A stretch of DNA of 30,010 bases, from positions 1 to 30,010 of the forward strand of contig CAJJDN010000136.1 in NCBI GenBank assembly GCA_905182985.1. Direction: 5' to 3'. Below the pieces are notes generated by a model. It saw nothing but the letters and a program-made list of their open reading frames with translations, did not search any database and was not told the DNA's origin. The DNA is from Paramecium sonneborni. Lineage: Eukaryota > Ciliophora > Oligohymenophorea > Peniculida > Parameciidae. Positions 10,780-23,632 of the stretch are shown here, in pieces (position 1 is the first letter of the stretch; each line of letters opens with the position of its first letter). Both the position numbers and the translations under genes were made by a program.

Positions 10780-13700
10780 TCAACTTGAAACTACTCCATT
10801 ATTATTGAAATTGATTGGAAATCTATTTAGATGTCTTATGGAAATAAAGACTCCATAATAATTAATTGTATCTTCAGAAACAGCAACAATTTTTCTAACT
10901 ACTTCATCATAATAAGAAAGAAAGATAATCATCAATTCTTTAAACAAAATTTTAGTTATTTCCCAATAATAAGCTTCTAACTTATATTCATTGTATAAAT
11001 ATCCCCATTTCTATCTTGTTTTTTTTTGTTATAATGTTTTTTAATTTATGTACATAGAAATAAAGAAAAATAATGGTATAATAAAAGCAATTAGAATCAA
11101 AAGTGGTAAAATAAATCTAAATAACCATAATTAATGAATTGGGGTATCATATTTATAGGCAACATTAGCTTATATCCAATTAAATCCAGATATAGACCTA
11201 TATGATATTAAACTAATCAAGCCACCTACCAAAGATGGTTAGAGGTATATGTACATATAGATTAATGTTGTAGTAATTGCAGCTAAACGATAAGGAGTGT
11301 TATATATTTTCGATACAATCAAATAAAATAAGAAAAATAAACCAATATAAAGGAATGGCATAATAAATTACCAAACAATACTAGAATAATGAATTTGAAA
11401 ATCGAATAAATCCTTTAGTAAGCAATCTAGAGAATGAGTAATAGTTTAAATTGGATTGCCAATAGCATTAACAACTTCACCAACACCAATTATATTTGAA
11501 ATTTTAAAAGTAAAAATAACAGATACAATTTATAAATGATGAGTAATCATTTTAATTAAGATACCAAAATTAGAATGGTATTCTATCTTAGAAATAATGA
11601 GTTTTGAAATTACTTTTTTAAGTAATATTTATTCATTTAATGATACATTACTCCTTACAGAAATTAATATAGAAATAAAAGTCCTAAATAAATAATAATT
11701 ATTATTTACCATAAACTGATGGCAATAATAGCAACAATATTTTAATTATTTTCAACGCAAAGGCCACAAGAATATTGCCAACTTATTGAAAAATATCCAA
11801 ATCCTCTTGAATTTTAAATATCACATTCTTCACATAATGCTCCTATATGGCCTTTGAAACAGGATATATCACCTTCAATCCATCCACCATTGCAATTATC
11901 TTGTAAATTGATACATTGACTGATGATATTAGTATAAATAAATAAATATAAATGATCATATCAAAATAGGGTAGAATTAATGAGTATAAACCTTATGTAG
12001 CATTACAAGGTAAACAAATACCATCATAAATTATTTCTCCTAACTAACAAGGTAATGATTTGATGTTCATTCTTAAAAAATAATTATTGTGGTATCCAAG
12101 GATTTCTGTATTTTTACCATATATAGGTGTGAAAATGGAATCACAATGAAATTATAATTATAATGTGATATTCTATTAATTATTTAAGTAAAAGATGATA
12201 TCATCGAAATTATAATCAGTTTAATTAAATATGGCTTAATTAGGACTCATAAAATCTTATTTAAAATCTGAATCTTCATTATCAATAAGTATCCTACCAC
12301 TTAGAGAACATTTACTACCATCTAATTTTTATTGTATATTATTTTATTAATCTAAGGCATACAATCTTAAATGTAGATTATATTGAATATATTCCTATTT
12401 CTATTGATCAAAATATTAATATTCTGACATAATCTATCCATTTGGAACATATAATGAGCCAGAATAAGTGCTAGAAAATAGTGAATATCGAGGAATCTAA
12501 ATTTGTTCTATCAAAATATTTTCTTTCTCTAATATTTTTATTTTCGGCAATGTATGCTATAAATCAATTGAAACTGATAATTAAGAAGGAAGTTAAGCAG
12601 AATTATCTCCAAAAAGAGTTCCTTTATTATCATTTATTAGTGTTTCTTAATGTTTTAAATTTTAAATTATTTAATTTTTTAGAAATAATCCTCCACCATA
12701 TTAAGCTTTATTAAATTAAATCACAGTGTTTAATACAAAAAAACTTGAATTCCCAGTTAAATATATTGATCCACCCAATGATTCAGCTGTATTATTTTAT
12801 AATAAAGAATCTTTAATTAAGGTTGTTGTATCTTATATTTAAAGACATGTACCTTAATAAGCATAATTTCCAACACATTTATAGTTTACTAATTTAAATT
12901 CATAATTTTTTTAATTGATATGATGAATTAATGATTACAAAATTCTAGATGCTTAAATAGATTTCATAATATTCAAACAACTTTGTTGGCCACATTAATT
13001 ATCAACGAAAAGGATTGATATCATTATTATTCTAGTTTATTAATCCAGTATTCTTATATCAAGTAACCCTTATTTACAAACTTTGCAATTGATATTTTTT
13101 ATATTTAATTGTGAAATTTATATTAGTGTCTCATCAGGATTAATATTCATTAGCCCTATTACTGAATTCTTTTAAGCATTCATTTTGTTAATGATACAAT
13201 AACCATTTGATAGATGATCTTGAACAAACTTAGATATTAAAAATTTAGGAGAATCTTAAACGCTTAAATTATTTGAGCATATTTATTGTATCTCTTCTAA
13301 ATTATTCTAAATGGAGGTGCATTTATTTTCNTAGGGTAGAATTAATGAGTATAAACCTTATGTAGCATTACAAGGTAAACAAATACCATCATAAATTATT
13401 TCTCCTAACTAACAAGGTAATGATTTGATGTTCATTCTTAAAAAATAATTATTGTGGTATCCAAGGATTTCTGTATTTTTACCATATATAGGTGTGAAAA
13501 TGGAATCACAATGAAATTATAATTATAATGTGATATTCTATTAATTATTTAAGTAAAAGATGATATCATCGAAATTATAATCAGTTTAATTAAATATGGC
13601 TTAATTAGGACTCATAAAATCTTATTTAAAATCTGAATCTTCATTATCAATAAGTATCCTACCACTTAGAGAACATTTACTACCATCTAATTTTTATTGT

Positions 13701-16700
13701 ATATTATTTTATTAATCTAAGGCATACAATCTTAAATGTAGATTATATTGAATATATTCCTATTTCTATTGATCAAAATATTAATATTCTGACATAATCT
13801 ATCCATTTGGAACATATAATGAGCCAGAATAAGTGCTAGAAAATAGTGAATATCGAGGAATCTAAATTTGTTCTATCAAAATATTTTCTTTCTCTAATAT
13901 TTTTATTTTCGGCAATGTATGCTATAAATCAATTGAAACTGATAATTAAGAAGGAAGTTAAGCAGAATTATCTCCAAAAAGAGTTCCTTTATTATCATTT
14001 ATTAGTGTTTCTTAATGTTTTAAATTTTAAATTATTTAATTTTTTAGAAATAATCCTCCACCATATTAAGCTTTATTAAATTAAATCACAGTGTTTAATA
14101 CAAAAAAACTTGAATTCCCAGTTAAATATATTGATCCACCCAATGATTCAGCTGTATTATTTTATAATAAAGAATCTTTAATTAAGGTTGTTGTATCTTA
14201 TATTTAAAGACATGTACCTTAATAAGCATAATTTCCAACACATTTATAGTTTACTAATTTAAATTCATAATTTTTTTAATTGATATGATGAATTAATGAT
14301 TACAAAATTCTAGATGCTTAAATAGATTTCATAATATTCAAACAACTTTGTTGGCCACATTAATTATCAACGAAAAGGATTGATATCATTATTATTCTAG
14401 TTTATTAATCCAGTATTCTTATATCAAGTAACCCTTATTTACAAACTTTGCAATTGATATTTTTTATATTTAATTGTGAAATTTATATTAGTGTCTCATC
14501 AGGATTAATATTCATTAGCCCTATTACTGAATTCTTTTAAGCATTCATTTTGTTAATGATACAATAACCATTTGATAGATGATCTTGAACAAACTTAGAT
14601 ATTAAAAATTTAGGAGAATCTTAAACGCTTAAATTATTTGAGCATATTTATTGTATCTCTTCTAAATTATTCTAAATGGAGGTGCATTTATTTTCATTAG
14701 GAATTTGATCCAATAATTCTATATTGGAAACATAAAAGCCCACCATTTTAACTCGAGAATCTTACATTAAACTTAATTAGAGAAGGGAATTTTGTAAGGT
14801 AGAATTTAATATTTTGCAATTTAGCATTTCTATTATTAATGTCTATTAGAAAATAGCTAGAGCTTCATATAATAAAGACACAATTTGTAAATTCTTTAGA
14901 CTTATCAACTTTGAATATGTGATATCTATGAGGCTTCTCTAAAGTTTTAATTCTGATAATAATTATAAATTTGGTTAATTAAACTTACTTATAAAACTTA
15001 AATAACCTTATTATGTATTTGTAAGTTCCAAGTTTTCTAAAATAAGTTATTATTTTGAATTAGTAAAAGATGAAAACTCAACATAAATTAATGATCCTTT
15101 TAAAGAATACACATCCTTAATGACTAGATTTTATAATAAAATTTTAGTGCTTTCTAATGCATTTTATAAATAAAGAAATCCACCTTTATTTCTACAATTA
15201 ATATTGGTTGCTTGTATATTTATAAATTATATTTTTGTAGAAACAGAAATAGAAGTATCAATCAAAAAGGCTCCACCATTTTCATCTTCACTTATAAATA
15301 ATCCACTTATAAATTATATGATTACATCCTATACTTATAGAGAAGAATCTTTTTCTAAATATATTTAAAATCCTGAACTTGTAGAATTATAAATTTAGAT
15401 ATTCTTCATAACTATTTATTAACATACTATTTTCCCGTTTCCTGTTTTAACTTTGATTGGAAATTTTTGAATTATTTATTCTATAAAAATATTTTGATCC
15501 TTCTAAAATCCCCAATATAAATATGGTTATAAAAGGGAATAATCAAATAAACTATTTTAAATAAAAGTACAATTTTTTATTACAATACTTTTTGTTTGTA
15601 TGTAAATAATACTATTAGAAGAGTTTGTAACAATATTTCCTTTCACTGTTAAATTATCAAAGAGTATTGTACAATCTTTACAATCAATTAAAAAAATTAA
15701 ACCAGAATTGATTTGATCCATGTATATATATTAATGCATCGCATTTCTCTCAAATAATGAATTTTTTATTTTTATATCATAATCATCTTCAGTAGATATT
15801 TTCATTATAGAATTTAACTAAAATTTATTAGTAGTCAAAAGTAAATTTTAATAGAAATGCATTTCTGACAATAAAATGAATTTCTAAGTTTGAGATTAAA
15901 GATTAGAAGTTTTTATTTCAATAACAGGATTATTATTAGATTAGGCTTTTTAAATAACTAATTATTTTATATCAATCATTGAGACATCTATAATTTTCAT
16001 ATAAAGACTATCATAATGATTAACAAGAAATTTCTAATAGCAATCCAAATTTAAATAAAGACTTTAAGATATTTAATTATTGCTTTGTTACATTTTTATT
16101 TAATTTAATTTTATTTCATTAGCATTGATAATTACTAAATCATGTATCCCATTTGCTTTTTGAATTATTAATTGCTCTATCATTATTGTATCTATTTCTA
16201 AATAAATTAAGGCTTCATTTAAAATATTAAATGTCGATTGTGCAGGTATTGATAATAGTTTATTTTCAATCATTGATAATTAATTTATAATCATATTTTT
16301 ATTAGACGATATATGGGAAGTGATTTTTATAAAACTAGCATTTTAGTTATACTAATTTAATTCAAATGTAACCTCCTACATAAAAATATCTTAAATGGTA
16401 GATTTTTCATTTTCTATTATAAATGAATTGTTGTAAAGGTAATTTTCTACAAAGTTTAACTTCATCATTTTAGTCTATTAATTGAGACTAATAATGCTGC
16501 CATTATAAATCTAATTTTAAATAAAATCTAATGAGATTAATTCAAATTATTACAAGGAACTAACTTCAAATAATCCATTTAAAGAAGATATTTAACATGA
16601 ATAGATATGAATCTAATTAAGTTTTAGTAAACCATTTGTTTAATATAAAAATGCTTAATCAAAATAAGTTTATTCGATATTTACATTTTAAATTTCTACT

Positions 16701-19700
16701 TAATCATTTAATTTGAGATCAAACCAAAATAATTTGACATTTTAAAATGAACTATTTATTATTTAAAAATTTTATATCTTGATTGTCTACATAGAATTAA
16801 TCTATAAAATCTGAAAAAAGGAATCAATAGGATATTTTCTTGTGCAATTTTTTACCAAAAAATTCTATATTAAAACATTTTTTGCATTTTCAATTATGGT
16901 ATAGAAAGTTGTTAAATTAAAGTCTTACTCATAAATTACATCAACTAATTCAATAGTTTATTTAAAAAGACTAGAAAACTTTAATAAATTTCGACCAAAA
17001 CTAAAATACTCGACTTCAAGTTAAACTCCTTCGATGCGTATTCTACTAAAATTGGAAAATAATAGTTATTTTTAAAACTTAAATGAAGTAACATTATTAC
17101 CATAAATTTCTAGCTCTACATTTCTAATTTAAATAATTATTTAATTACATTGCTGAGAAAATATTTGTACTAAATTCTTAATTAATCATTTACTAAGCAT
17201 CTTTAATTTTTAAGACCAAAAATCTTTATTAAGATTTTTTTAATAGATTATTAGTTTGCAAAAGAATAAAATTAGTTTGTCTCAAACTAAAATCATAAAT
17301 TTATAATTACTTAAAAAAAGCTTTAGGATGAAAACAGATGATCACTTAAAATATTTGATTCTCTGAAGTAAGTTTTTTCATCTTCCGTTTTTAATTAATC
17401 AATTTATTATTAGTATTCATTTATGTTACAAATTAGATTTAATTTTATTTCTATTTATTTTAAGCATTGATCATTTTCACAATCTATATAAATACCTAAA
17501 TCTTAATCTAAAATTCCTTTAAATCCTGAAATGCATTGATATGAGTAATGATAAAACTCTGAATTAGTCTTAAATAGTGGATTAATTAATAGTAGTTCTT
17601 GTTCATCTCTTTATACACATAAATTACAATTCGTTGGACAACTAACACATTAGTTATTTATTAAACTACGATTTCTTCCATTTAAACTTAGAGGGCATTT
17701 AATGCAAATATTTTTAGAATTCACTAAAACACATTCTAAGCATGATTCAGGACAGCTTTAAATACAATAATCTCCATGAAATTCATATCCTGATTTACAT
17801 ACAGTACAGAGAATTTCATAATCAGAATCATCTTAACTTAGAGCAAATAGAGTAAATTTATGCATGTTTTCTTCTGTTTCTATATTTGCCCTATAATAGG
17901 CACGTATAGCAATTTTCCAATGATCTTTAGTAAATTTGTTTTATTAATAACAACTCAAGCAATTTAAATTTGATGGACATGAATAACAATAGCCTGTCCT
18001 TTTTTCTGCATAATAACCATTCTCACAAGCAATACAACCATAAGTAGCTTTTTCAAGTATTTGGTATATATCTCCAGAATAATAATCATATTCATAATTT
18101 ATAGTGAACTGTTCAATCAGACAATGTACACAACCTAATTTCAGACTTGAGCATTTATCTGAAAAAGAATATATTAACTCTCTTTATTAATAAGGTCCAA
18201 ATAAGCAAACCAAAAATCTGTATCCAGCACCTCTATCAAAAAACTATTGGCATGTATCAAGTTAACCTTCTAAACATATATTTTAATCTTGAATATAATA
18301 ATAGCCATCTTTACACTTTGCACATTAAGGATATGTATTTTCATCCTCCTATGGATGAAAATCATAATCTAATGAATTAACTGTACGATCCCACAAAGAT
18401 TCAAACGCATATTTACAATTTTCAATTTAATTTCTTTTGCAATCCTTAGCATTTAGTGATAAATAATATGATTCTTTATTAAGACAAGTTTAACATTACA
18501 TTATGTTATATTTTTCAGAATATTTACATGTTTTACAAAAATCACCACATCTATTACATGAACCATTTTCAAGTCCAAAACCTATTTCACAATTTTAGCA
18601 AATTGTTTCACTTTAACAATTTAAACAATATTTAGGGCATTGTAAACAAGATTTATAATCTTTAGATACATAATAACCACTTATACATTCAAGACATTAT
18701 TATTCTTTTTAATTTACATTAGCACAAGCGCTATCTAATAATTTACAACTTTTGTTAATATAATAAAGATTTTTCTTACATAAACCAAATGTAATACTCT
18801 ATAAATGTTATATTCCTAATTCAAAACAATTTTCTGATTAGATTTAAGTGATATCACAAAAATCATAAACACCCTCTACTAATAGCAAATTATAATTATT
18901 GTCTATGNTATCCTGATTTACATACAGTACAGAGAATTTCATAATCAGAATCATCTTAACTTAGAGCAAATAGAGTAAATTTATGCATGTTTTCTTCTGT
19001 TTCTATATTTGCCCTATAATAGGCACGTATAGCAATTTTCCAATGATCTTTAGTAAATTTGTTTTATTAATAACAACTCAAGCAATTTAAATTTGATGGA
19101 CATGAATAACAATAGCCTGTCCTTTTTTCTGCATAATAACCATTCTCACAAGCAATACAACCATAAGTAGCTTTTTCAAGTATTTGGTATATATCTCCAG
19201 AATAATAATCATATTCATAATTTATAGTGAACTGTTCAATCAGACAATGTACACAACCTAATTTCAGACTTGAGCATTTATCTGAAAAAGAATATATTAA
19301 CTCTCTTTATTAATAAGGTCCAAATAAGCAAACCAAAAATCTGTATCCAGCACCTCTATCAAAAAACTATTGGCATGTATCAAGTTAACCTTCTAAACAT
19401 ATATTTTAATCTTGAATATAATAATAGCCATCTTTACACTTTGCACATTAAGGATATGTATTTTCATCCTCCTATGGATGAAAATCATAATCTAATGAAT
19501 TAACTGTACGATCCCACAAAGATTCAAACGCATATTTACAATTTTCAATTTAATTTCTTTTGCAATCCTTAGCATTTAGTGATAAATAATATGATTCTTT
19601 ATTAAGACAAGTTTAACATTACATTATGTTATATTTTTCAGAATATTTACATGTTTTACAAAAATCACCACATCTATTACATGAACCATTTTCAAGTCCA

Positions 19701-21819
19701 AAACCTATTTCACAATTTTAGCAAATTGTTTCACTTTAACAATTTAAACAATATTTAGGGCATTGTAAACAAGATTTATAATCTTTAGATACATAATAAC
19801 CACTTATACATTCAAGACATTATTATTCTTTTTAATTTACATTAGCACAAGCGCTATCTAATAATTTACAACTTTTGTTAATATAATAAAGATTTTTCTT
19901 ACATAAACCAAATGTAATACTCTATAAATGTTATATTCCTAATTCAAAACAATTTTCTGATTAGATTTAAGTGATATCACAAAAATCATAAACACCCTCT
20001 ACTAATAGCAAATTATAATTATTGTCTATGTAATACAAATCATAATCCAAAGTAGATCTTATTTCTTAAGTGTACGCATCTTAATCTTATGTTACTTATT
20101 GTGTTATAAAATCAGTTTTACATATAGGTCTTTTATACCAATTTGCTGAATCTAATATACAATCTACACAAAATAAATTATATGAATTCCATTAAGGACT
20201 AAATAAATTAAGAATAAAAATTACCATTTTATACACTATTATATTATAGGTAAATAAAAATATCCAAATAGACATTTAGAATTTGTTAATTCTATTTATA
20301 TTTCCACTAAACTTAATGTTTTATATATATCATTAAATGAATAGCATTTTTAATTCTCTTCTATTTATCCAAGTCGGCAACCACATTAATGTAAATCTTC
20401 CCAAAATACTTTTCCACTATTTTCATCGCAAGTTAAACAATTTGTATTTAATGGACCATCACAAGTTAAACAAGTTTAATGACATTCTAAGAATATATTA
20501 CATTCATACTAATTTAAATATTCAAATCATTTTGATAATTTGAAATAAAATAAAATCCTGATAATTAACCTAAAGTCTTTAAATAAAAATGAGAGTCACC
20601 TCCAAAAATAGCATAAAATTTAGTATTAACAAATAATCCTTTATTTAAGTAATTTCCTAAATAATAAGTATTAGATATCAAGTTTTTATTTTCAAAATGA
20701 CTTAATATGAATTATGTTTTTTATTCTTTTCCAACAATTCCATATTCAAAAGAAATAAAATGCCATTTTGTTAATAATTCTTAATATGGTAAATCATCTC
20801 TTAAGCTGATTTTATCATTCTATGATAAAGATACATATTAAGGGTATGGTAACCAATAATGATGAGATATTATATCATATCCACAGTTTTAACTGCTAGA
20901 TAAATCCAGATTTGCAACAATTTTTAATACTTCATCACCAATTTTAGTTTCATCTAAATAATTCTTAAAAATTGTTAATCTAACTAATAAGTACTATTTT
21001 AATGAATAAGCATTATAAATATAATATTTTGCCCAACCAAAAATACTAAATTTTCTACCAAATTAATCAAATTCAAATTCTTTTTAAAGTAGTCCATCAA
21101 AATTGATAAGATCAGGAATTAAACTGATTTTTTATTCATATTCATTAATTCTTAACTCTTTGATTCTTTAAGAATATATATCTTCAAATTTTACATCTGA
21201 ATAATGTATAAAAAGCTTTGATAATCTTCCTCTAAATATTCCTAATATATAATCATCAATCTAAAATAATTAAATATTAAATTACAATTTCTGTTCCTCC
21301 AATAGAAATTTATATTTTATTTAAACTTTACTCAAAAGTAGTTTAAAATAAATTCTCTCCCATTGCACCTGAGGCTTAATAAACCATTTTTTACTAATAA
21401 AGAGTTATTAAATGTAATATCCATATTCCCTCATATTCACTTGGATCATAAGCTATGTGAAAAATTTTATTATCAGTATGTAATTTATGAATTACATAAT
21501 CGGAAGTCATTAATTTTGTATACATAAAGAAAAACACCTCATTGTTCTATTAATTTTTAATTAAAATTAATAATTAATCTTTAAATATATTCCAATAGTA
21601 TTACTATTCCACCCAAGGATCATATATAACTTACTAATGTGATATAAAAAAACTCCAAAATTCAAATTGAATTGGGTAATTTATGTTTTCTACTTCCATT
21701 TGCATAATTGGATCGAACTTACTAATTAATAATGCTTCGTTAAATTAAGAGCAATAAACTAAACATACTATTGCAGCCATATACAGAAATGACTTTTAAA
21801 TCTGAATATCTTTACCCAT
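10780..21819 (-). CDS. Giant surface protein: LamG-like, furin-like, beta-helix and multi-pass membrane domains
   Basis: ATG at 21819 gives a signal peptide (MGKDIQIQKSFLYMAAIVCL, then V-Y-C-S). Two regions follow with concanavalin/laminin-G-like wording (F-E-F-W-S-F-F and D-D-Y-I-L-G-I-F-R-G-R-L-S-K-L-F-I; then G-R-K-F-S-I-F-G-W-A-K-Y), to about residue 430. A furin/growth-factor-receptor-like Cys-rich region spans 20510-17340 (for example CLQCPKYCLNC). 17340-12300 is rich in I-x-N-x-x-F and G-G-A-F/G-G-G-L-F motifs of a right-handed parallel beta-helix. A Cys cluster C-N-G-G-W...C-E-E-C-D (about 11900-11800) precedes six or seven hydrophobic segments and the tail motif KWGYLYNEYKLEAYYWEI (about 10950). 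With the two internal duplications and the introns removed, the product is about 2,800 residues. Five introns fit cleanly. Frame breaks remain near 17320 and at about 11965. The first stop is TGA 10780. It is probably an adhesion or sensing protein at the cell surface; this is inference from the domains. Confidence 0.75.
11684..11709 (-). other. 26-base intron within the membrane domain
   Basis: GTAAATAATA...TATTTAG on the minus strand. Removing it restores the frame from A-I-I-A-I-S-L-W to T-F-I-S-I-L-I-S-V and on through the following membrane segments. Confidence 0.75.
11967..14695. repeat. Direct duplication of 1,364 bases flanking a single N (block 2)
   Basis: Bases 11967-13330 reappear as 13332-14695 around the N at 13331. 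Both copies carry the same part of the large minus-strand gene (end of the beta-helix region and the C-L-P-C-N-A-T stretch), so the doubled domain is not real if this is an unmerged contig overlap. Confidence 0.9.
17124..17148 (-). other. 25-base intron at the start of the beta-helix region
   Basis: GTAATTAAATAATT...AAATTAG on the minus strand. Splicing joins N-I-F-S-A to I-N-V-E-L-E-I-Y-G-N-N in one frame through codon AT|A. Confidence 0.7.
17786..20030. repeat. Direct duplication of 1,122 bases flanking a single N (block 3)
   Basis: Bases 17786-18907 reappear as 18909-20030 around the N at 18908. Both copies encode the same furin-like cysteine repeats on the minus strand. Removing one copy leaves the cysteine-rich region in frame. 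Confidence 0.9.
20199..20224 (-). other. 26-base intron in the furin-like region
   Basis: GTAATTTTTATTC...TATTTAG on the minus strand. Removal creates the C-I-K-C-P-Q-W-N-S...C-V-D-C pattern expected for the cysteine repeats. Confidence 0.85.
20487..20509 (-). other. 23-base intron at the LamG-like/furin-like boundary
   Basis: GTATGAATGTAATATATTCTTAG on the minus strand, given here by its ends (GTATGA, TTCTTAG). Splicing joins N-I-Q-I to K-C-H-Q-T-C-L-T-C-D-G, restoring the first C-x-x-C repeats. Confidence 0.85.
21261..21285 (-). other. 25-base intron in the first LamG-like region
   Basis: GTAATTTAAT...ATTTTAG on the minus strand. Removal avoids an in-frame TGA and joins G-G-T-E-I to I-D-D-Y-I-L-G-I-F. 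Confidence 0.9.
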
Positions 21820-22159
21820 AATATATAGCAAATTATTTAATATTAATTTTAATAAAATATATAATTCGTTTGCAGCTTATAAACTAAAAATTTTAAATTA
21901 AATTTAAGATATTTTTAGAAATTATTTTATATCAATATTTGATAATTTCTTTAATAATTTGCAATAACCCTTCAACATTATTATTTATTATTTTAAAGTT
22001 ATTTGTAAAGTTATTCATTTTATCAAATATAATAATGAGCTAATCTATCAGTACAGGCTTGATATTCTATAACTTTGATATTTTATGCTTAAAATTACAA
22101 ATTATTAAATATGGTAAATTTCAAACCTAAAATATTATTGAACCAAAAACTTATTTTAT
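21820..22159. other. Spacer between two minus-strand genes
   Basis: About 340 AT-rich bases upstream of the large gene's start and downstream of the small helical gene. No motif was recognised; it presumably holds the large gene's promoter. Confidence 0.4.
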
Positions 22160-22811
22160 TCAATTTATATCTTTCTAATTCCTAGTCTCATGATATTTAA
22201 CTATATTATTAGTAAATTCTACTCGGATGATCATTTCAATAAGAAAAAAAAGAAGAAAAACCTTTTCTTATTAGGACTTTAAAATTGCATGATATTTTAA
22301 TCCATACAAGTATTTTAAAACTAGTTAGTGATTTTTTGTACTAATTTAATTTAGGTTGAACTTAAATAAATCACCTAGTTTTTCTTTCACTGAATGACTC
22401 AGTTCATTATAAATAAAAAAAGCATGCTTATTCACATAATTTAAAACTTAAAAGCTTTCTTCTAAATTCTAAAAATGTAAGAAATAGTCTATGAAGGTAG
22501 CATAAAAATTTATATTGAATTATTAAATAGTATTCAAAATATATATATATATTTAATTCCCAATAAAGTATATTTTCTAATATAAGTTCTTTAAGCTTTC
22601 TGAATTAGTAATAGACCTATATGATAACTAAAAAATAGTAAATTAGCCTGCTTTTGTTCTACATACTTCATCTTTACAATATGATTTTATATTTTAAACT
22701 AATTAATTCATGATCAATCTAAAAAAAAAGCTTTTGGATCTGATATAGAATTAAAATTAAATAATTATTGGCATTTTTCAAATTAGCATCATGAAGAGGA
22801 TTTTATTTCAT
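22160..22811 (-). CDS. Hypothetical helical protein, about 207 residues
   Basis: ATG at 22811 opens MKQNPLHDANLKNANNYLIL, and the frame ends at TGA 22160-22162. A 28-base interruption must be removed to join D-H-E-L-I to N-E-V-C-R-T-K-A-G-Q-F. The rest is open and has a protein-like mix of charged and hydrophobic residues (for example F-Q-N-L-E-E-S-F-Q-V-L-N-Y-V-N-K-H). It lacks cysteine repeats, a signal peptide or a clear membrane span and is predicted to be mainly helical. I do not recognise a family. It lies about 340 bases upstream of the large gene on the same strand. If the 28-base segment is not spliced, the gene is frameshifted. Confidence 0.6.
22672..22699 (-). other. Candidate 28-base intron with unusual ends
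   Basis: GTTTAAAATA...TTGTAAAG on the minus strand. It has GT...AG ends but lacks the usual GTA start and TAG end. Its removal joins two long protein-like frames. A frameshift in the gene is the alternative explanation. Confidence 0.4.
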
Positions 22812-23339
22812 TTATTCTTAACTAATTTATTATAATATTTACTTAAAAATTTTTAATATTGTTTTTATTATGTCATAATGTGTTTCATTTATTTTTTTAT
22901 TGGATTAGCAATAATCCTGAAAATTTTTAATAAAAATTCTAATGATATGATTTATTTATTATTAGTAAGCTGCTTATATTTTACCTCAATTAAAGCATTA
23001 CATATTTATTAACATCAATGAATCAAATATTCAATAATAAAATTATTAGGATTTCAGAAATTTGAAATTAGCATAAGTTTAAATTCTTAATTATAATTTA
23101 ATTATTTTTGAAATTCAAAAGCTTGAAAAATAAAAATTAAAAATATATTTATTAAATGAAATAAAAAGGAAAAATTTTTGAAAAACTTGTAAAAGTAAAC
23201 TTATTTGGTTATCTAATTCTTCTGAGAATTGAGGTCAATCGTATAAATTTTAAAGTAATTTTGCTGTCACTCTTCCTATTCTATTAGGAAGTCTAATTGA
23301 TACTAAAATTATCTTGTATTTAAATTTATACTCTTGTGA
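22812..23339. other. Spacer with weak coding traces
   Basis: Mostly AT-rich sequence. From about 23156 to 23350, short open stretches occur on the plus strand in two frames (M-K-Q-K-G-K-I-F-E-K-L-V and F-A-V-T-L-P-I-L-L-G-S-L-I). They are too broken to call a gene. Confidence 0.35.
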
Positions 23340-23537
23340 ATGTTTGATTTGAAGATTTATAATAAAATAAAGTACTATTTCATAAGAAATTATGAAGCAA
23401 CCTATTCAATGTTATAATTTGTCAATAAACTCAAGTAATTCTATTTTGATAAAAATAATACTTTGGTTAAAATTTATAGTATAACAAAATCAAAAAGGAA
23501 AAATAGTGATAAACGATATGCTCTGATTTTAATATGA
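23340..23537 (+). pseudogene. Lysine-rich open segment, part of a broken coding region
   Basis: A 65-codon frame starts M-F-D-L-K-I-Y-N-K-I-K-Y-Y-F and ends K-S-K-R-K-N-S-D-K-R-Y-A-L-I-L-I before TGA 23535. Another protein-like segment in a different frame follows directly (about 23540-23660). It is probably a remnant exon of the membrane-protein relic downstream. Family unknown. Confidence 0.35.
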
Positions 23538-23632
23538 TTATTTTAGATCAATAAAATTAGAGTCTTTTTGTATTGGACCATACTTAATGAGATTTGGAAT
23601 AATTATTAATAAAAAGAAACAGAACCAAGAAA

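Noticed and set aside
12481..14079. Two identical 77-residue ORFs (12481-12714 and 13846-14079)
   Set aside because: They are antisense shadows of the beta-helix region of the large minus-strand gene, doubled by block 2; the start codon used would be GTG.
18147..19503. Two identical 77-residue ORFs (18147-18380 and 19270-19503)
   Set aside because: Antisense shadows of the furin-like cysteine repeats, doubled by block 3.
17786..20030. Internal duplication of a furin-repeat module as an evolutionary event
   Set aside because: The copies show no divergence in the stretches compared and are separated by an N, matching the other three blocks.
20337..20543. Plus-strand 68-residue ORF
   Set aside because: It overlaps the first cysteine repeats and an intron of the large minus-strand gene in antisense.
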